From assembly GCF_000577335.1 (NCBI RefSeq), contig NZ_CBYL010000028.1, positions 1-49,198 on the forward strand: DNA of 49,198 bases, written 5' to 3'. Of this stretch, positions 1-8,304 are shown piece after piece (the stretch's first letter is position 1; each line of letters begins with the position of its first letter). The DNA comes from Faecalispora jeddahensis. GTDB taxonomy: Bacteria; Bacillota; Clostridia; Oscillospirales; Acutalibacteraceae. The notes under the pieces are model-generated. The model saw only the letters and a program-made list of their open reading frames with translations, did no database searches and had not been told where the DNA came from. A program made the position numbers and the translations under genes.

Positions 1-1
1 C

Positions 2-556
2 CTGCCCTGCGTAGTCGCCATCAACCGTTTCCCCACCGATACCGAAGCCGAGCTGACTCTGATCCGCAGCAAGTGCAAAGAGCTGGGCGTTGAGGTTGCT
101 CTCAGCGAGGTATGGGCAAAGGGCGGCGCCGGCGCAGTAGAGCTGGCGGAAGAGGTCGTTCGTCTGTGCGAGGCCCCGAATAACTTCAGCTATGTGTACG
201 ATGCCGAGCTGTCGATCAAAGAGAAGCTCAACGCGATCGTACAGAGAGTGTACCACGGCAGCCGCGCTGTTCTGACCGGCCCGGCCGTGAAGCAGGCGCA
301 GCAGCTCGAGCAGCTTGGCTTTGGCAACCTGCCGATCTGCATGGCGAAAACACAGTACAGCTTTACCGATGACGCGAAGTCCCTGGGCGCTCCCGAAGGC
401 TTCGAGATCGCGGTCAAAAACCTGAAGGTATCCGCGGGTGCCGGATTCATCGTTGCTCTCACCGGCGACGTGATGACGATGCCCGGCCTGCCGAAGAAGC
501 CCTCGTCCGAGAACATCGATGTGGATGAAAACGGCCGCATTTCCGGCTTGTTCTAA
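2..556 (+). CDS. fhs: Formate--tetrahydrofolate ligase, C-terminal part (5' end outside window)
   Basis: Frame 2 is open from the left edge to the TAA at 556 and gives about 184 C-terminal residues of formate-THF ligase, which makes 10-formyl-THF from formate, ATP and THF in one-carbon and Wood-Ljungdahl-type metabolism in the cytosol. Visible family signatures are [12 protein letters not shown] near the edge, [14 protein letters not shown], the [11 protein letters not shown] block and the C-terminal [13 protein letters not shown] segment. The start codon lies off the window, so length cannot be compared, but the end is intact and is followed directly by a terminator. Recognition is by conserved blocks recalled from the family. 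Confidence 0.95.
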   Translation: MPCVVAINRFPTDTEAELTLIRSKCKELGVEVALSEVWAKGGAGAVELAEEVVRLCEAPNNFSYVYDAELSIKEKLNAIVQRVYHGSRAVLTGPAVKQAQQLEQLGFGNLPICMAKTQYSFTDDAKSLGAPEGFEIAVKNLKVSAGAGFIVALTGDVMTMPGLPKKPSSENIDVDENGRISGLF

Positions 557-578
557 TCCGTATTTCTCACTCATTTTT

Positions 579-620
579 GCCGCCCCCGCGCCATTTGCGC
601 CGGGGCGGCGCTTTGTTTTT
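579..620 (+). terminator. Rho-independent terminator of fhs
   Basis: GC-rich inverted repeat (579-591 with 597-609, one mismatch) followed by CTTTGTTTTT, 22 bases after the fhs stop codon. Confidence 0.85.
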
Positions 621-630
621 ACGAATGTCA

Positions 631-670
631 AGCCCCCTGCATTCTTTTTGTAAGAATGCAGGGGGCTTTG
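631..670 (+). terminator. Second strong hairpin terminator
   Basis: Perfect 15-bp stem (631-645 with 653-667) with a short loop, in tandem with the fhs terminator. It isolates the small downstream regulator gene from fhs transcription. The T-run after the stem is short, so it could also work as a processing hairpin. Confidence 0.65.
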
Positions 671-698
671 TGTCAGCAGACAGTTTTATAAAATTAGA

Positions 699-747
699 TT
701 GACTTATCGTCCTGGCAATAATATTATATTGTTGTCAGGACGATAAG
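699..747 (+). promoter_or_regulatory. Promoter embedded in a 16-bp inverted repeat (probable autoregulatory operator)
   Basis: A near-consensus promoter TTGACT (699-704), 17-bp spacer, TATTAT (722-727) lies inside a long dyad. The left arm is 703-718 and the right arm 732-747, complementary apart from one G:T. The arms bracket the -10 box and touch the -35, the usual geometry for a repressor that blocks RNA polymerase. The next gene, at 760, encodes a ribbon-helix-helix protein, so self-repression is the obvious inference. Confidence 0.7.
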
Positions 748-759
748 CGAGGTGATGAT

Positions 760-948
760 TTGAGTCCACGCACAGGTCGGCCCCCATCTGGTAACGCGCG
801 GCAGCAAAAAGTGGAAACGAGGATGACGAACAAAGAACTGGAAACACTTGACTACTGCTGTAAAATGACAAAGATGTCGAGGTCAGAGGTGATACGGGCT
901 GGTATTGAGCTGATCTATTCCAACTTGTGTAACTTCAAAGAAAAATAA
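760..948 (+). CDS. Small ribbon-helix-helix (CopG/Arc-like) DNA-binding protein
   Basis: 62 residues. The basic N-terminal tail (RTGRPPSGNARQQK) is followed by VETRMTNKELETLDYCC (the strand and first helix) and MSRSEVIRAGIELIYSNL (the turn and second helix), the layout of RHH transcription factors that bind DNA as dimers. The start is a TTG placed correctly after GAGGTG at 749-754. The promoter just upstream is buried in a 16-bp inverted repeat that is a likely binding site. No toxin or plasmid gene lies beside it; the next gene is a DUF6809 member. The RHH assignment is secure enough, but the regulated genes beyond itself are unknown. Confidence 0.7.
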   Translation: MSPRTGRPPSGNARQQKVETRMTNKELETLDYCCKMTKMSRSEVIRAGIELIYSNLCNFKEK

Positions 949-1093
949 AAGGAAGCGGCGTCCAACCCACAAAGCAAGGCGCCACTTCCCCCAACCAACA
1001 AATGCCCGAAAGCAAATGCTGCGTAAATATTATAGCATGCGCGGCCATTCCTTTCAAGCCGTTGTTGGGGAAACAAGGAAAGGATGATTTTTT

Positions 1094-1393
1094 ATGACGA
1101 GCATTCTCGAAGAATTTGCTTATGGCAATCTATCGCCGGAGGCGCAGCCTTTTCATCGAAATTCCGAATATGGTGAGGCCATGCGAATGTTGACCCGGAA
1201 TGAGGAATATCTTCTGGAAAGACTGAATGAGGAAGAAAAAATACTGTTTGAAAAGTACATCGATGCACAGGACGAGCTGAACAGGCTCACTGCGGTCGGA
1301 AACCTGATTTACGGCTATAAGCTGGGGGTTACGATGACGGCGGAGGTCTTTGTCGGAATGGACGATTTGTTTCAGCATGGGAGAAATCGCTGA
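1094..1393 (+). CDS. DUF6809 family protein
   Basis: 99 residues, highly charged and predicted all-helical. Residues about 33-67 (RNEEYLLERLNEEEKILFEKYIDAQDELNRL, in two overlapping halves) resemble a coiled-coil helix, followed by a conserved GYKLGVTMTAEVF segment. From memory this matches the DUF6809 family, common in clostridial genomes and often near phage or other accessory genes; its function is unknown. The ATG follows AAGGAAAGG at a workable distance. The 145-base leader contains an imperfect hairpin (951-960 with 980-989) and two further short complementary segments (CCAACCAACAA and TTGTTGGGG) but no clear promoter. A strong terminator follows the gene. Confidence 0.6.
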   Translation: MTSILEEFAYGNLSPEAQPFHRNSEYGEAMRMLTRNEEYLLERLNEEEKILFEKYIDAQDELNRLTAVGNLIYGYKLGVTMTAEVFVGMDDLFQHGRNR

Positions 1394-1455
1394 TACTTCA
1401 AAACGCTCTCCGCAACATAGTCCAGAAGTACTCTGTTGAATTCAGACTCTATCAC

Positions 1456-1507
1456 AGCAGAAAGCGGTCAAGGCATTCGCCCTGACCGCTTTCTGCTGCT
1501 CTTTTTT
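1456..1507 (+). terminator. Terminator after the DUF6809 gene
   Basis: 19-bp stem with one G:T pair (1456-1474 with 1479-1497), ATTC loop, then CTTTTTT. It sits between the convergent DUF6809 gene and the minus-strand isomerase gene. Confidence 0.85.
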
Positions 1508-1522
1508 AAACCGAAAGACGCT

Positions 1523-2866
1523 TTATTCGTACACTTCTGCTTCAAGCCGGAGCATATCGGCCAGAGCCAGCAGCTCGTCTTTTACATCTCCGTAAATCAC
1601 GGTAAAGTGCGGCTCCCAACCGGCTTTTACACTGCTTTCCACCACACGCAGAGCGTCGGCCTTCGGCTGTACCACCACAGAGGTTCCGCAGAATTGCTTT
1701 GGCTTATCAAGCGCGCGGCCCGGCAGAATAAACAGCCGGAAGGTTCCATCCACCTTTCGGCCCATGCGAAAAACCGTTGCCTGCTCTGCCGGTTTGCACC
1801 CGAATTCCATCGTGGGGCCGATCTTCCGGTTCGGGTGAACCCCCACCTGCGCGCCGGTGTCCACGCGGGCCAAAGAGCAGGCGGCAGTACCGCAGTGCCA
1901 GTATGTAATGGTGTTTTCCACTTCATCCAGAGAAACGGGGTCGCCGAAAAAGGTCGGCAGACTGGTCAGCTGGGTGCCGATGTACATCGACAGCGCGCCG
2001 TAAACATCCGATTCACAGGCGGAGGCAACCAGATTGTCATTTAGCATCGCCAGAACGGAGCATACCGGCGTGCCGTAGGCGGTAAAGAAATCCGGCCAGC
2101 AGCGCGAAGAAAGCGCACCGATCCCGTTTGCTTTTACATAGTCGTCATAGGCTTTGTACAGCCGCACAAACGCGTCACGGTTTTTGGCGGGCGTGTTTTC
2201 CAGCCCCGTCATGGCCTGCTCGGCGGCTTTGCGGCAGTCAGCACATTCTTCCTCCGTGTAGCTCACGGCTTTTTCCATCAGCTCACGCGTTTCAATGGAT
2301 TCGAGCGTAACGCCAAAGGTGTGCAGCAGCTCCGAATCGAGCGCACGGCCAAAGCCAAAGCCCTGAGGCGTATGGCCCACCGCCGCCATTTTCAGCGAGT
2401 GGAGCTTGTGATAGACCTCACCGGCGCGCAGGAACGCGTGGATTTTGTGAATCACCGCTTCCTCCTCGGGCGCGCCGAATACATACGCAAACCGGTTGTC
2501 GCCCAGCGCGTGCATAGCGTTGGCGGCGGAATAAGCCCCCGTCAAAGAATTCAGACGCAGCCGCCCGCCGTCGATCACCGGTTCCCGCAGTGTCCACAAC
2601 AGGGTGGGGCCAGAGAAGCGGTGGCGAATCTGGCTTACGTAGGCCGCGTTGGCAAAGGTGATATTCTGGATGATCAAAAGTTGAGGGGAAATCGTATCCA
2701 AAAACGCATTCAGCTCCTCGATCGTCAGCAGCATGTTCTGCGGACACACCACCTGAGTCGATAAAGAGGTGAGCAATCCGACTGATTTTTCAAATTCCGC
2801 CTGCGCACTTTCCAGATGAAACGTGGGCACCCCAATGGGCAAATAGGCCACCTGATATTCCGCCAT
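1523..2866 (-). CDS. sqvD: AraA/FucI-superfamily sugar isomerase, probable sulfoquinovose isomerase
   Basis: 447 residues from the ATG at 2866, which follows AAGGCGG at a good distance; an upstream extension is open but has no start signal. The fold is that of L-fucose/L-arabinose isomerases. A Rossmann-like N-terminal half is followed by a metal-site half that includes CESDVYGALSMY (Glu near residue 285), THWHCG-like TYWHCGTAAC and HPNRKIGPTMEFG. These enzymes convert an aldose to a ketose at a divalent metal. It is the last gene of an operon with a sulfoquinovosidase and a sulfonate exporter. The inferred reaction is therefore sulfoquinovose to 6-deoxy-6-sulfofructose. The general isomerase call is firm. 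The substrate rests on context, and the symbol follows published sulfoglycolysis naming from memory. Confidence 0.75.
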   Translation of the reverse strand: MAEYQVAYLPIGVPTFHLESAQAEFEKSVGLLTSLSTQVVCPQNMLLTIEELNAFLDTISPQLLIIQNITFANAAYVSQIRHRFSGPTLLWTLREPVIDGGRLRLNSLTGAYSAANAMHALGDNRFAYVFGAPEEEAVIHKIHAFLRAGEVYHKLHSLKMAAVGHTPQGFGFGRALDSELLHTFGVTLESIETRELMEKAVSYTEEECADCRKAAEQAMTGLENTPAKNRDAFVRLYKAYDDYVKANGIGALSSRCWPDFFTAYGTPVCSVLAMLNDNLVASACESDVYGALSMYIGTQLTSLPTFFGDPVSLDEVENTITYWHCGTAACSLARVDTGAQVGVHPNRKIGPTMEFGCKPAEQATVFRMGRKVDGTFRLFILPGRALDKPKQFCGTSVVVQPKADALRVVESSVKAGWEPHFTVIYGDVKDELLALADMLRLEAEVYE

Positions 2867-2993
2867 AACAATTCCGCCTTTCGTTAGTCCTTGCGATTGA
2901 GCGCGACATATGCTTCGTGCCCGCGGATTGGTACTGTTCACCCGCAGACTCTTTTCCAGGAAAAAATACTTCGTACCGGCTTATAATACTGCG

Positions 2994-4985
2994 TTACAGC
3001 TCCGCAAGCCCGCGGAACAAGCGCTTGTACTCACTTTCTTTTCGGTAAAACACGGGCGGGTAGCCTATCGGTGCATCAACAAGATGCTCTCCGCCATCGA
3101 ATTCCGCACCGCTCCACAGATGCACCCAGCTGTCCTGCGGCAGGTATACCCGCCATTTGCAGACCTCTTTTTCCAGAACCGGGGCAACGAGAAGCTCGCG
3201 GCCGAACAGATACTCCGTCTGGATGTGATAGGCCGCGCGATCTTCTGGATAATGCACGAACAGCGGGCGCTGCACGGGCAGGCCGCGCGTCGCGTTTTCC
3301 TCCACAAGCTGTTTGAGGTAAGGCTTCAGCGCCACATGGATTTTGGCAAGCCGGGCGAACTGTTTCAGCGCGTCCTCGTCGTCATATACCTGAAAATTTT
3401 CATCGGGGCGGTTGCCCTCGTGCGTTCGCATCACAGGGGTGAACACCGCCATCTCCGCCCAGCGAAGGAACAGCTCTTTGGTGCGCCGATTGCCGAACAG
3501 CGACGTGTATCCGCCGATGTCGCTGTGGCTGAGCCCGCAGCCGCACATTCCGGCGCTGAGGGCAGCCGTGATCGTGGTTCCAAGGCCGTCGTGTCTGCTG
3601 AAATCCACGGATTGATCCCCGGCCCAGAGCAGAGGGCAGTATTTTTGCGAGCCCGTGGCCCCGGCACGCATAAAGAATACGGCTTCGCCAAGTTTTCCGC
3701 TTTCCGCGACCGCCTCATAATTGCAGCGCGCCCAAAGAGCGGGCCAGTGATTATGCTCCAGCATGGGGGAAACGCCGTTGAACAGTTTGACGTCGGTGGG
3801 TAGATATTCACCGAAATCGGCCATCCAGCCGTCAATTCCCAGAGCCAGAATCTGTTTTTTAATGCAGTCTTTGTACCACTCAAAGGCTTCGGGATTTGTC
3901 AGGTCGACTACGCCGCAGTAAAACTCGCCAAAATCCACCAGATAGTCGCCGCCGTCCGCGGCAAGAGCGAAATAGCCTTTTTCTTTTGCTTCTCGATACA
4001 ATTCGCCGTCGTTCACCAGATATCCGTTGTTGTACGCCAAAAAGCGGATGCCGTGCTCCTTGTATTCGCGGATTTTTTCCGGCAGGCCGGGGTACATCTT
4101 CTCATTGAGCTTCCAATCCCACTGCAGCCGTCTGCCAAATGAGGTTTCGCGCTTCCCAGCCCAGTCCTGGCACCAGATTCCGGCCAGGGGAACGCCGCTT
4201 TGCAAAGTGCGCTCCGCAAGGGAAAAGGCACGCTCGGCGCCGCCCTGCACGCCGAGGATCACGCCGTTGTAAATCCAGTCCGGCAGCAGCGGCTGGCGGC
4301 CAAGGAATTCGCTGAGCCGGTACAGCAGGTTCTCCCAGTTGTCGGCGGCTTCGATGCGAATGCGGTTCGGCACCGCCCAAAACTGCAGCTCGTGGAATGC
4401 TTCATTTCGAAAGTCGAAATCCGCGTAGGCGGTGCAGTCCGCATGCAGATAGTATTTTCGGGACGAAACGTAGGTAGGCTGCGGGTAGTTGGTATTGTAA
4501 TAGTCGCCTCCGGCCTTGTTCTCCACATCGGAGCGCCAGGTGATATAGGTCGTTTTGTCGCGTCCCACACCGGGCTCAGATGTCCACAGGGGGAAATGCC
4601 GGCCGCGCAGGTTCAGATAAGACATCTGCTCGCCGCAGCCGTAGCAGGATTCGTCTGCGTCGGCGCACACGCGCAGCCAAAAACGGTTGATGGACGGATC
4701 GAGCTGTTCAAAAGACAGCTCCGCGAGCTCGCCCTGAAGCATCACCTGTATGCGAAGCCGCTCTTCCAAATCCAGCGTCCATCCGGAATCCGTTTCTTCG
4801 GCCCCGGTGACGCGAAGCGGCACGCGTTCCGACAGATAATCCTCTATTTTGAAATTGCCGCGGTACATCTCGACGCTTTCCTGTCCGACTCCCACATAGA
4901 TCATCGGCCGCTGCGGCGAGGCCTCGAGCAGAATGGTATCGTTATGACGCAGAATCCAGGCGGTATGATTCCAACAGGCTTGCAT
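2994..4985 (-). CDS. yihQ: GH31 sulfoquinovosidase (YihQ-type)
   Basis: 663 residues from the ATG at 4985, behind GAGGTG; the frame is open further upstream but only over the preceding exporter gene. The enzyme hydrolyses alpha-sulfoquinovosides, such as the glycerol glycoside from plant sulfolipid, to free sulfoquinovose. It aligns throughout with E. coli YihQ as I recall it. All known functional positions fall at a constant offset of 15: nucleophile D390 in WMADFGEY, acid/base D457 in WAGDQSVDF, and sulfonate binders Q273, R286 and W289 (in CQDW, GRR and LQW) plus Y493. Ordinary GH31 alpha-glucosidases lack this Q/R/W set. There is no signal peptide, so the glycoside must be imported first. 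The stop is 127 bp before the isomerase gene of the same operon. Confidence 0.95.
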   Translation of the reverse strand: MQACWNHTAWILRHNDTILLEASPQRPMIYVGVGQESVEMYRGNFKIEDYLSERVPLRVTGAEETDSGWTLDLEERLRIQVMLQGELAELSFEQLDPSINRFWLRVCADADESCYGCGEQMSYLNLRGRHFPLWTSEPGVGRDKTTYITWRSDVENKAGGDYYNTNYPQPTYVSSRKYYLHADCTAYADFDFRNEAFHELQFWAVPNRIRIEAADNWENLLYRLSEFLGRQPLLPDWIYNGVILGVQGGAERAFSLAERTLQSGVPLAGIWCQDWAGKRETSFGRRLQWDWKLNEKMYPGLPEKIREYKEHGIRFLAYNNGYLVNDGELYREAKEKGYFALAADGGDYLVDFGEFYCGVVDLTNPEAFEWYKDCIKKQILALGIDGWMADFGEYLPTDVKLFNGVSPMLEHNHWPALWARCNYEAVAESGKLGEAVFFMRAGATGSQKYCPLLWAGDQSVDFSRHDGLGTTITAALSAGMCGCGLSHSDIGGYTSLFGNRRTKELFLRWAEMAVFTPVMRTHEGNRPDENFQVYDDEDALKQFARLAKIHVALKPYLKQLVEENATRGLPVQRPLFVHYPEDRAAYHIQTEYLFGRELLVAPVLEKEVCKWRVYLPQDSWVHLWSGAEFDGGEHLVDAPIGYPPVFYRKESEYKRLFRGLAEL

Positions 4986-5008
4986 GATTCGCACCTCGCT
5001 TTCTTTGT

Positions 5009-5776
5009 TTACCCGGCCATCAGTGCCGGCAGGGAGGAGTAGGCCATAAAGCAGCCCGACAAAAACAGTATGATATATACCATAAACAGAAAGTGCCGGT
5101 TCGGAATTTTTTGATGAATCCAGGTGCCGAGCAGAATACCGGCCGCCAAAAACGGCAGAGTGATCAGGCTCATGCGTAACACTGTGCCGGTAAAAACACC
5201 GGTTGCAATGTAGCGGATCAGTAAAATCAAATTCAGACTGAACCAAAACGAGCACATGGTAGCGCGGAACTGGCTTTTTTCACGAATGGTACGCGTGATA
5301 TAGATGATCAGCAGCGGGCCGCCCGAGCTGAAAGCACCATGAACGATGCCCCCAAGGAACAGCAGAAAGTAGAGTATGTATTTGCGAAAGCCCTGCGGCA
5401 TGGTGTCGGTGGATTTTATTCTGCTCAGCCCCTGACGGATTCCGTTTGCGGCGACGAGGATCATGAAAACTGCCAGCAAGAATTTCAGCACCATTTCGGG
5501 CAGCGCGGAAAACGCCCACATGCCGATCGGCAGGCCGAGGAGCACAAACAGCATCACAATGCCGTACTGCTTCCACTGGATTTTTCGAAAATCCGTCGCG
5601 ATGACATAGGCGGAAAGCAGCCATGCGTGCAGGCAGAGCACCGGCACTGCGACCGACACACCTGCAATGGCGATTCCAAACGGGAGGGCCAGTACGGTGG
5701 AGCCAAAACCCGTAATCGATTCGATGACATGCGTGACAAAAGAAAGCAGCCCGAACAGCAGCTCTTCCATGCTCAT
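5009..5776 (-). CDS. TauE/SafE-family sulfonate exporter
   Basis: 255 residues starting at the ATG at 5776, behind GGGGAGG; the longer frame upstream has no ribosome site. About eight hydrophobic segments are visible, with the family's typical opening (ITGFGSTVLALPFG) and the repeated motif in the second half (GGIVHGAFSSGGPLLIIYI). TauE/SafE proteins are membrane carriers, and several are tied to sulfonate export. As first gene of the operon with sulfoquinovosidase and sulfo-sugar isomerase, it most likely exports the C4 sulfonate end product that cannot be used further. Uptake of another organosulfonate is the alternative. The next gene begins 23 bp after its stop. Confidence 0.85.
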   Translation of the reverse strand: MSMEELLFGLLSFVTHVIESITGFGSTVLALPFGIAIAGVSVAVPVLCLHAWLLSAYVIATDFRKIQWKQYGIVMLFVLLGLPIGMWAFSALPEMVLKFLLAVFMILVAANGIRQGLSRIKSTDTMPQGFRKYILYFLLFLGGIVHGAFSSGGPLLIIYITRTIREKSQFRATMCSFWFSLNLILLIRYIATGVFTGTVLRMSLITLPFLAAGILLGTWIHQKIPNRHFLFMVYIILFLSGCFMAYSSLPALMAG

Positions 5777-5862
5777 AAACGGCCTCCCCAATCCTGAATC
5801 GCCGAACTGCAAAACGCGGGGCGCTTTACCCAATCGGGCTGATTGAAATTATTTTTAACAGG

Positions 5863-5900
5863 TTTAATTAAATAGTAATATAGGTGAGAATCAATGTCAA
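5863..5900 (-). promoter_or_regulatory. Promoter and palindromic operator of the exporter/sulfoquinovosidase/isomerase operon
   Basis: On the minus strand TTGACA (5900-5895), a 17-bp spacer and TACTAT (5877-5872) form a near-consensus promoter. The palindrome TTTAATTAAA (5863-5872) starts at the last base of the -10 box and covers the presumed start point. The same palindrome occurs upstream of the divergent operon, so it is a candidate operator for the ROK regulator at 9871-11121. Confidence 0.7.
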
Positions 5901-6205
5901 TCAATAAAACGACTAAATCAAAGCTAACATTTTTGGAGGGGTAGAAGTCTCTTTTCAAACAGCACGAAGTTTCTTCTGGCAACCCTGTAGGAACAGTGTT
6001 AAATGCAGGTGAGCAGAAAAGCGCATATCTCCAGGGAAAACGCAGCTGTTCCGCCGATTTTTAGTGATGATCAGACATAGATTCGGAAAATCAGAAGAGG
6101 GAAGTACTCATGAACTGTTTCAATCAATAAGCTGCATCAGGGCTAAGTAAAACCGCCGTGAGAAAAAAGAAAGCGGTCAAAAAGCACAAAAAGCAGTCGG
6201 AATTA
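5901..6205. other. Leader/spacer between the divergent sulfoglycolysis operons
   Basis: About 300 bases without a convincing gene. It holds only tiny reading frames (for example one starting at 6110, six codons long) and no riboswitch that I recognise. A degenerate catabolite-response-like sequence AGAAAGCGGTCAAA lies at 6168-6181, two mismatches from the consensus I know. The section is probably upstream control DNA for both operons. Confidence 0.4.
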
Positions 6206-6259
6206 TTTAATTAAAACATTTAAAAAATAATTGACTTTTCTTTTGGCGGCACCTAAAAT
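6206..6259 (+). promoter_or_regulatory. Promoter with upstream TTTAATTAAA box for the sqwFGHI-type operon
   Basis: TTGACT (6231-6236), 17-bp spacer and TAAAAT (6254-6259) form a strong promoter 77 bases before the dehydrogenase ATG. The palindrome TTTAATTAAA lies at 6206-6215, just upstream of the -35 box, and matches the copy at the divergent promoter. Confidence 0.7.
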
Positions 6260-6335
6260 CAAAAGTAGAACGACCGGATTGCAGCAAAATGCGCGATTCA
6301 GTTAAAAGGTTTATCTGAATGTGAGGGGAGAAAGC

Positions 6336-7457
6336 ATGGATACGGTTTTTCAGTTTACGATGCCGACCAAAATCGTTTTTGAGGACGGCGCAGCTTTTCA
6401 TGCGGGGGATCAGGTTAAGGGGGAAAGCGTACTGGTGATTTCAGACCCATTTTTATATCAGAGCGGAGTCGCCCGAAAAATCGGCGAAGGTCTTGGCGGC
6501 AGGCGAGTGGCCTATTTTAGTGAAATTGAGCCGAACCCTTCCTGCGAGAGTGTGGACACGGCGGCGCAGGCTGCGCGCGACGCGGGCGCTCGGTGCGTGA
6601 TCGGTCTCGGCGGCGGCAGCTCGCTGGATGTAGCAAAGGTGGTTGCCTGTCTTGTGAGCAATCCGGGCAGCATCTACGACTATTACGGCGGCGGAACCAA
6701 ACAGCTGGAACGCCGCGAGGCGCAGCTCATCTGCATTCCCACCACGGCGGGCACCGGCAGCGAGGTAACGAATGTCGGTGTGTTCACGAATCGTAAAACC
6801 GGGAAGAAGGTTCCCATGCTCAGCCCGCTTTTCTGGCCGGACATCGCCCTGGTCGACAGCACCCTGACCCACACGCTGCCCGCGGCGGTCACGGCCTCCA
6901 CTGGGATGGACGCGTTCTGCCACGCGATCGAAGCATATTGGAACCGGGAATCGCAGCCGATGTGTGACATGCTTGCCATGCGCGCAATGAAGCTGATTCT
7001 GGAAAATATCAAAACGGCGTACGATTCCCCGCAGGACGCACAGGCGCGGCGAAACATGAGCTTGGCCAGTACGCTCGCGGGTGTCGCGTTCAGCCAGACC
7101 CGCACCACCGGGATTCACGCGGTCAGCTTCCCGCTGACGGTGGAATTCGGGCTGAGCCACGGCGAAGCCTGCTCCATTACGCTGCCTGCTTTTATCCGCA
7201 TCAGCGAAGAAAAGAAGCAGAAGAAAATGCGTGAGCTGTGCGGCTGGCTCGGGTTTGCTGATGTTCCGGCGCTGGCGCAGGCGGTCGAGGATCTGATGCG
7301 CAGCATGAACATGCGCACACGGCTGCACGAAGCCGGGGTGCGGGAGGAAGATATTGAACAGATCGCGCAGGTTGGGCTGGAGGCGGCGATCATCCAGCTG
7401 ACCCCGGCGGAGATGAACAGGCAGACGGTGACGGCCCTGCTTCGTTCCATACTGTAA
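6336..7457 (+). CDS. sqwF: Iron-type alcohol dehydrogenase, probable C4 sulfo-sugar reductase
   Basis: 373 residues from the ATG at 6336, 6-7 bases after AGGGGAG; an in-frame GTG at 6321 overlaps the ribosome site. This is a group III, Fe-dependent alcohol dehydrogenase. It has the dinucleotide loop [12 protein letters not shown], then [12 protein letters not shown], the metal-site region [11 protein letters not shown], and later GIHAVSFPL and [13 protein letters not shown], which supply the Asp and three His ligands of the family. In this operon with split transketolase and RpiB-like isomerase it most likely reduces 4-deoxy-4-sulfoerythrulose with NAD(P)H, which disposes of reductant in an anaerobe. 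The family call is certain. The substrate is inferred from the published sulfo-TK pathway as remembered. Confidence 0.8.
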   Translation: MDTVFQFTMPTKIVFEDGAAFHAGDQVKGESVLVISDPFLYQSGVARKIGEGLGGRRVAYFSEIEPNPSCESVDTAAQAARDAGARCVIGLGGGSSLDVAKVVACLVSNPGSIYDYYGGGTKQLERREAQLICIPTTAGTGSEVTNVGVFTNRKTGKKVPMLSPLFWPDIALVDSTLTHTLPAAVTASTGMDAFCHAIEAYWNRESQPMCDMLAMRAMKLILENIKTAYDSPQDAQARRNMSLASTLAGVAFSQTRTTGIHAVSFPLTVEFGLSHGEACSITLPAFIRISEEKKQKKMRELCGWLGFADVPALAQAVEDLMRSMNMRTRLHEAGVREEDIEQIAQVGLEAAIIQLTPAEMNRQTVTALLRSIL

Positions 7458-7476
7458 TTCAGACAGGAGGACAAAG

Positions 7477-8304
7477 ATGAGCGAACAACAAATCGATTTG
7501 CAGCATCAGGCCAATGTCATCCGCAAGCTGACGCTGGAGGAAATCGGGAAGCTCGGCGTCGGGCATGTCGGCGGCAGCCTTTCTATTTGCGAGGTTCTCT
7601 CGGCGCTGTATTTTCGGCTGATGAAGATCGATCCCCAAAATCCCGGGTGGCCGGAGCGCGACCGGCTGGTGCTCTCGAAAGGGCACGGCGGCCCGGCCTT
7701 GTATGCCGCGCTGGCACTGAAAGGCTATTTCCCGATAGAGCTGCTCGATACCCTGAACCGTCCCGGCACCATGCTCCCCAGCCACTGCGATATGCGGCGC
7801 ACCGTCGGCATCGATATGACCACCGGCTCTCTGGGGCAGGGCTTTTCCGCCGCGGTCGGAATGGCGCTCGCGGTTCAGATGGACCATCTGCCGAACACGA
7901 TTTATACTATTATCGGCGACGGCGAAAGCGACGAGGGCCAGATTTGGGAGGCCGCCATGTTTGCGGGTGGCAGGCGGCTGGATCATCTCATCGCCTTTAC
8001 CGATTACAACAAAATGCAGATCGACGGCTATACGCAAGAGATCAATCCGCTCGAGCCGCTGGAGGACAAATGGCGTGCCTTCGGCTGGCATGTGCAGTCG
8101 ATCGACGGCCACAACACCGATGAGATTGTGAGCGCGGTGGAGCAGGCCAAGCGCGCGCAGGGGAAGCCCTCCATGATCCTGCTGAACACGATCAAGGGCA
8201 AGGGGGCTTCTTTTTCAGAGGGAAAACTCGCCTCCCACAACATGAAGCTGACCGAAGAAATGTGGAAAGCAGCGGTCGCCGAGCTGGAAAAGGAGGGAGC
8301 GTAA
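7477..8304 (+). CDS. sqwG: Transketolase N-terminal (ThDP-binding) subunit, probable sulfofructose transketolase
   Basis: 275 residues, the usual length of the N-terminal half of split transketolases, with AGGAGGAC directly ahead of the ATG. The ThDP/metal motif IGDGESDEGQIWEA is followed by the Asn at DYNK; KGHGGPALY and GSLGQGFSAAVG are the other conserved blocks. It must pair with the next gene product, whose ATG directly abuts this stop codon. Housekeeping split transketolases look similar. The call as the subunit acting on 6-deoxy-6-sulfofructose and glyceraldehyde-3-P rests on the operon context, with sulfoquinovosidase, SQ isomerase and C4 reductase within 5 kb. Confidence 0.8.
   Translation: MSEQQIDLQHQANVIRKLTLEEIGKLGVGHVGGSLSICEVLSALYFRLMKIDPQNPGWPERDRLVLSKGHGGPALYAALALKGYFPIELLDTLNRPGTMLPSHCDMRRTVGIDMTTGSLGQGFSAAVGMALAVQMDHLPNTIYTIIGDGESDEGQIWEAAMFAGGRRLDHLIAFTDYNKMQIDGYTQEINPLEPLEDKWRAFGWHVQSIDGHNTDEIVSAVEQAKRAQGKPSMILLNTIKGKGASFSEGKLASHNMKLTEEMWKAAVAELEKEGA

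Noticed and set aside
5950-6200. Cobalamin or other riboswitch between the sulfoglycolysis operons
   Set aside because: I looked for conserved riboswitch boxes and found none; the region has no clear multi-stem layout followed by a terminator.
6321-6336. GTG start five codons upstream of the dehydrogenase ATG
   Set aside because: The GTG overlaps the ribosome site AGGGGAG, which is correctly placed for the ATG at 6336.
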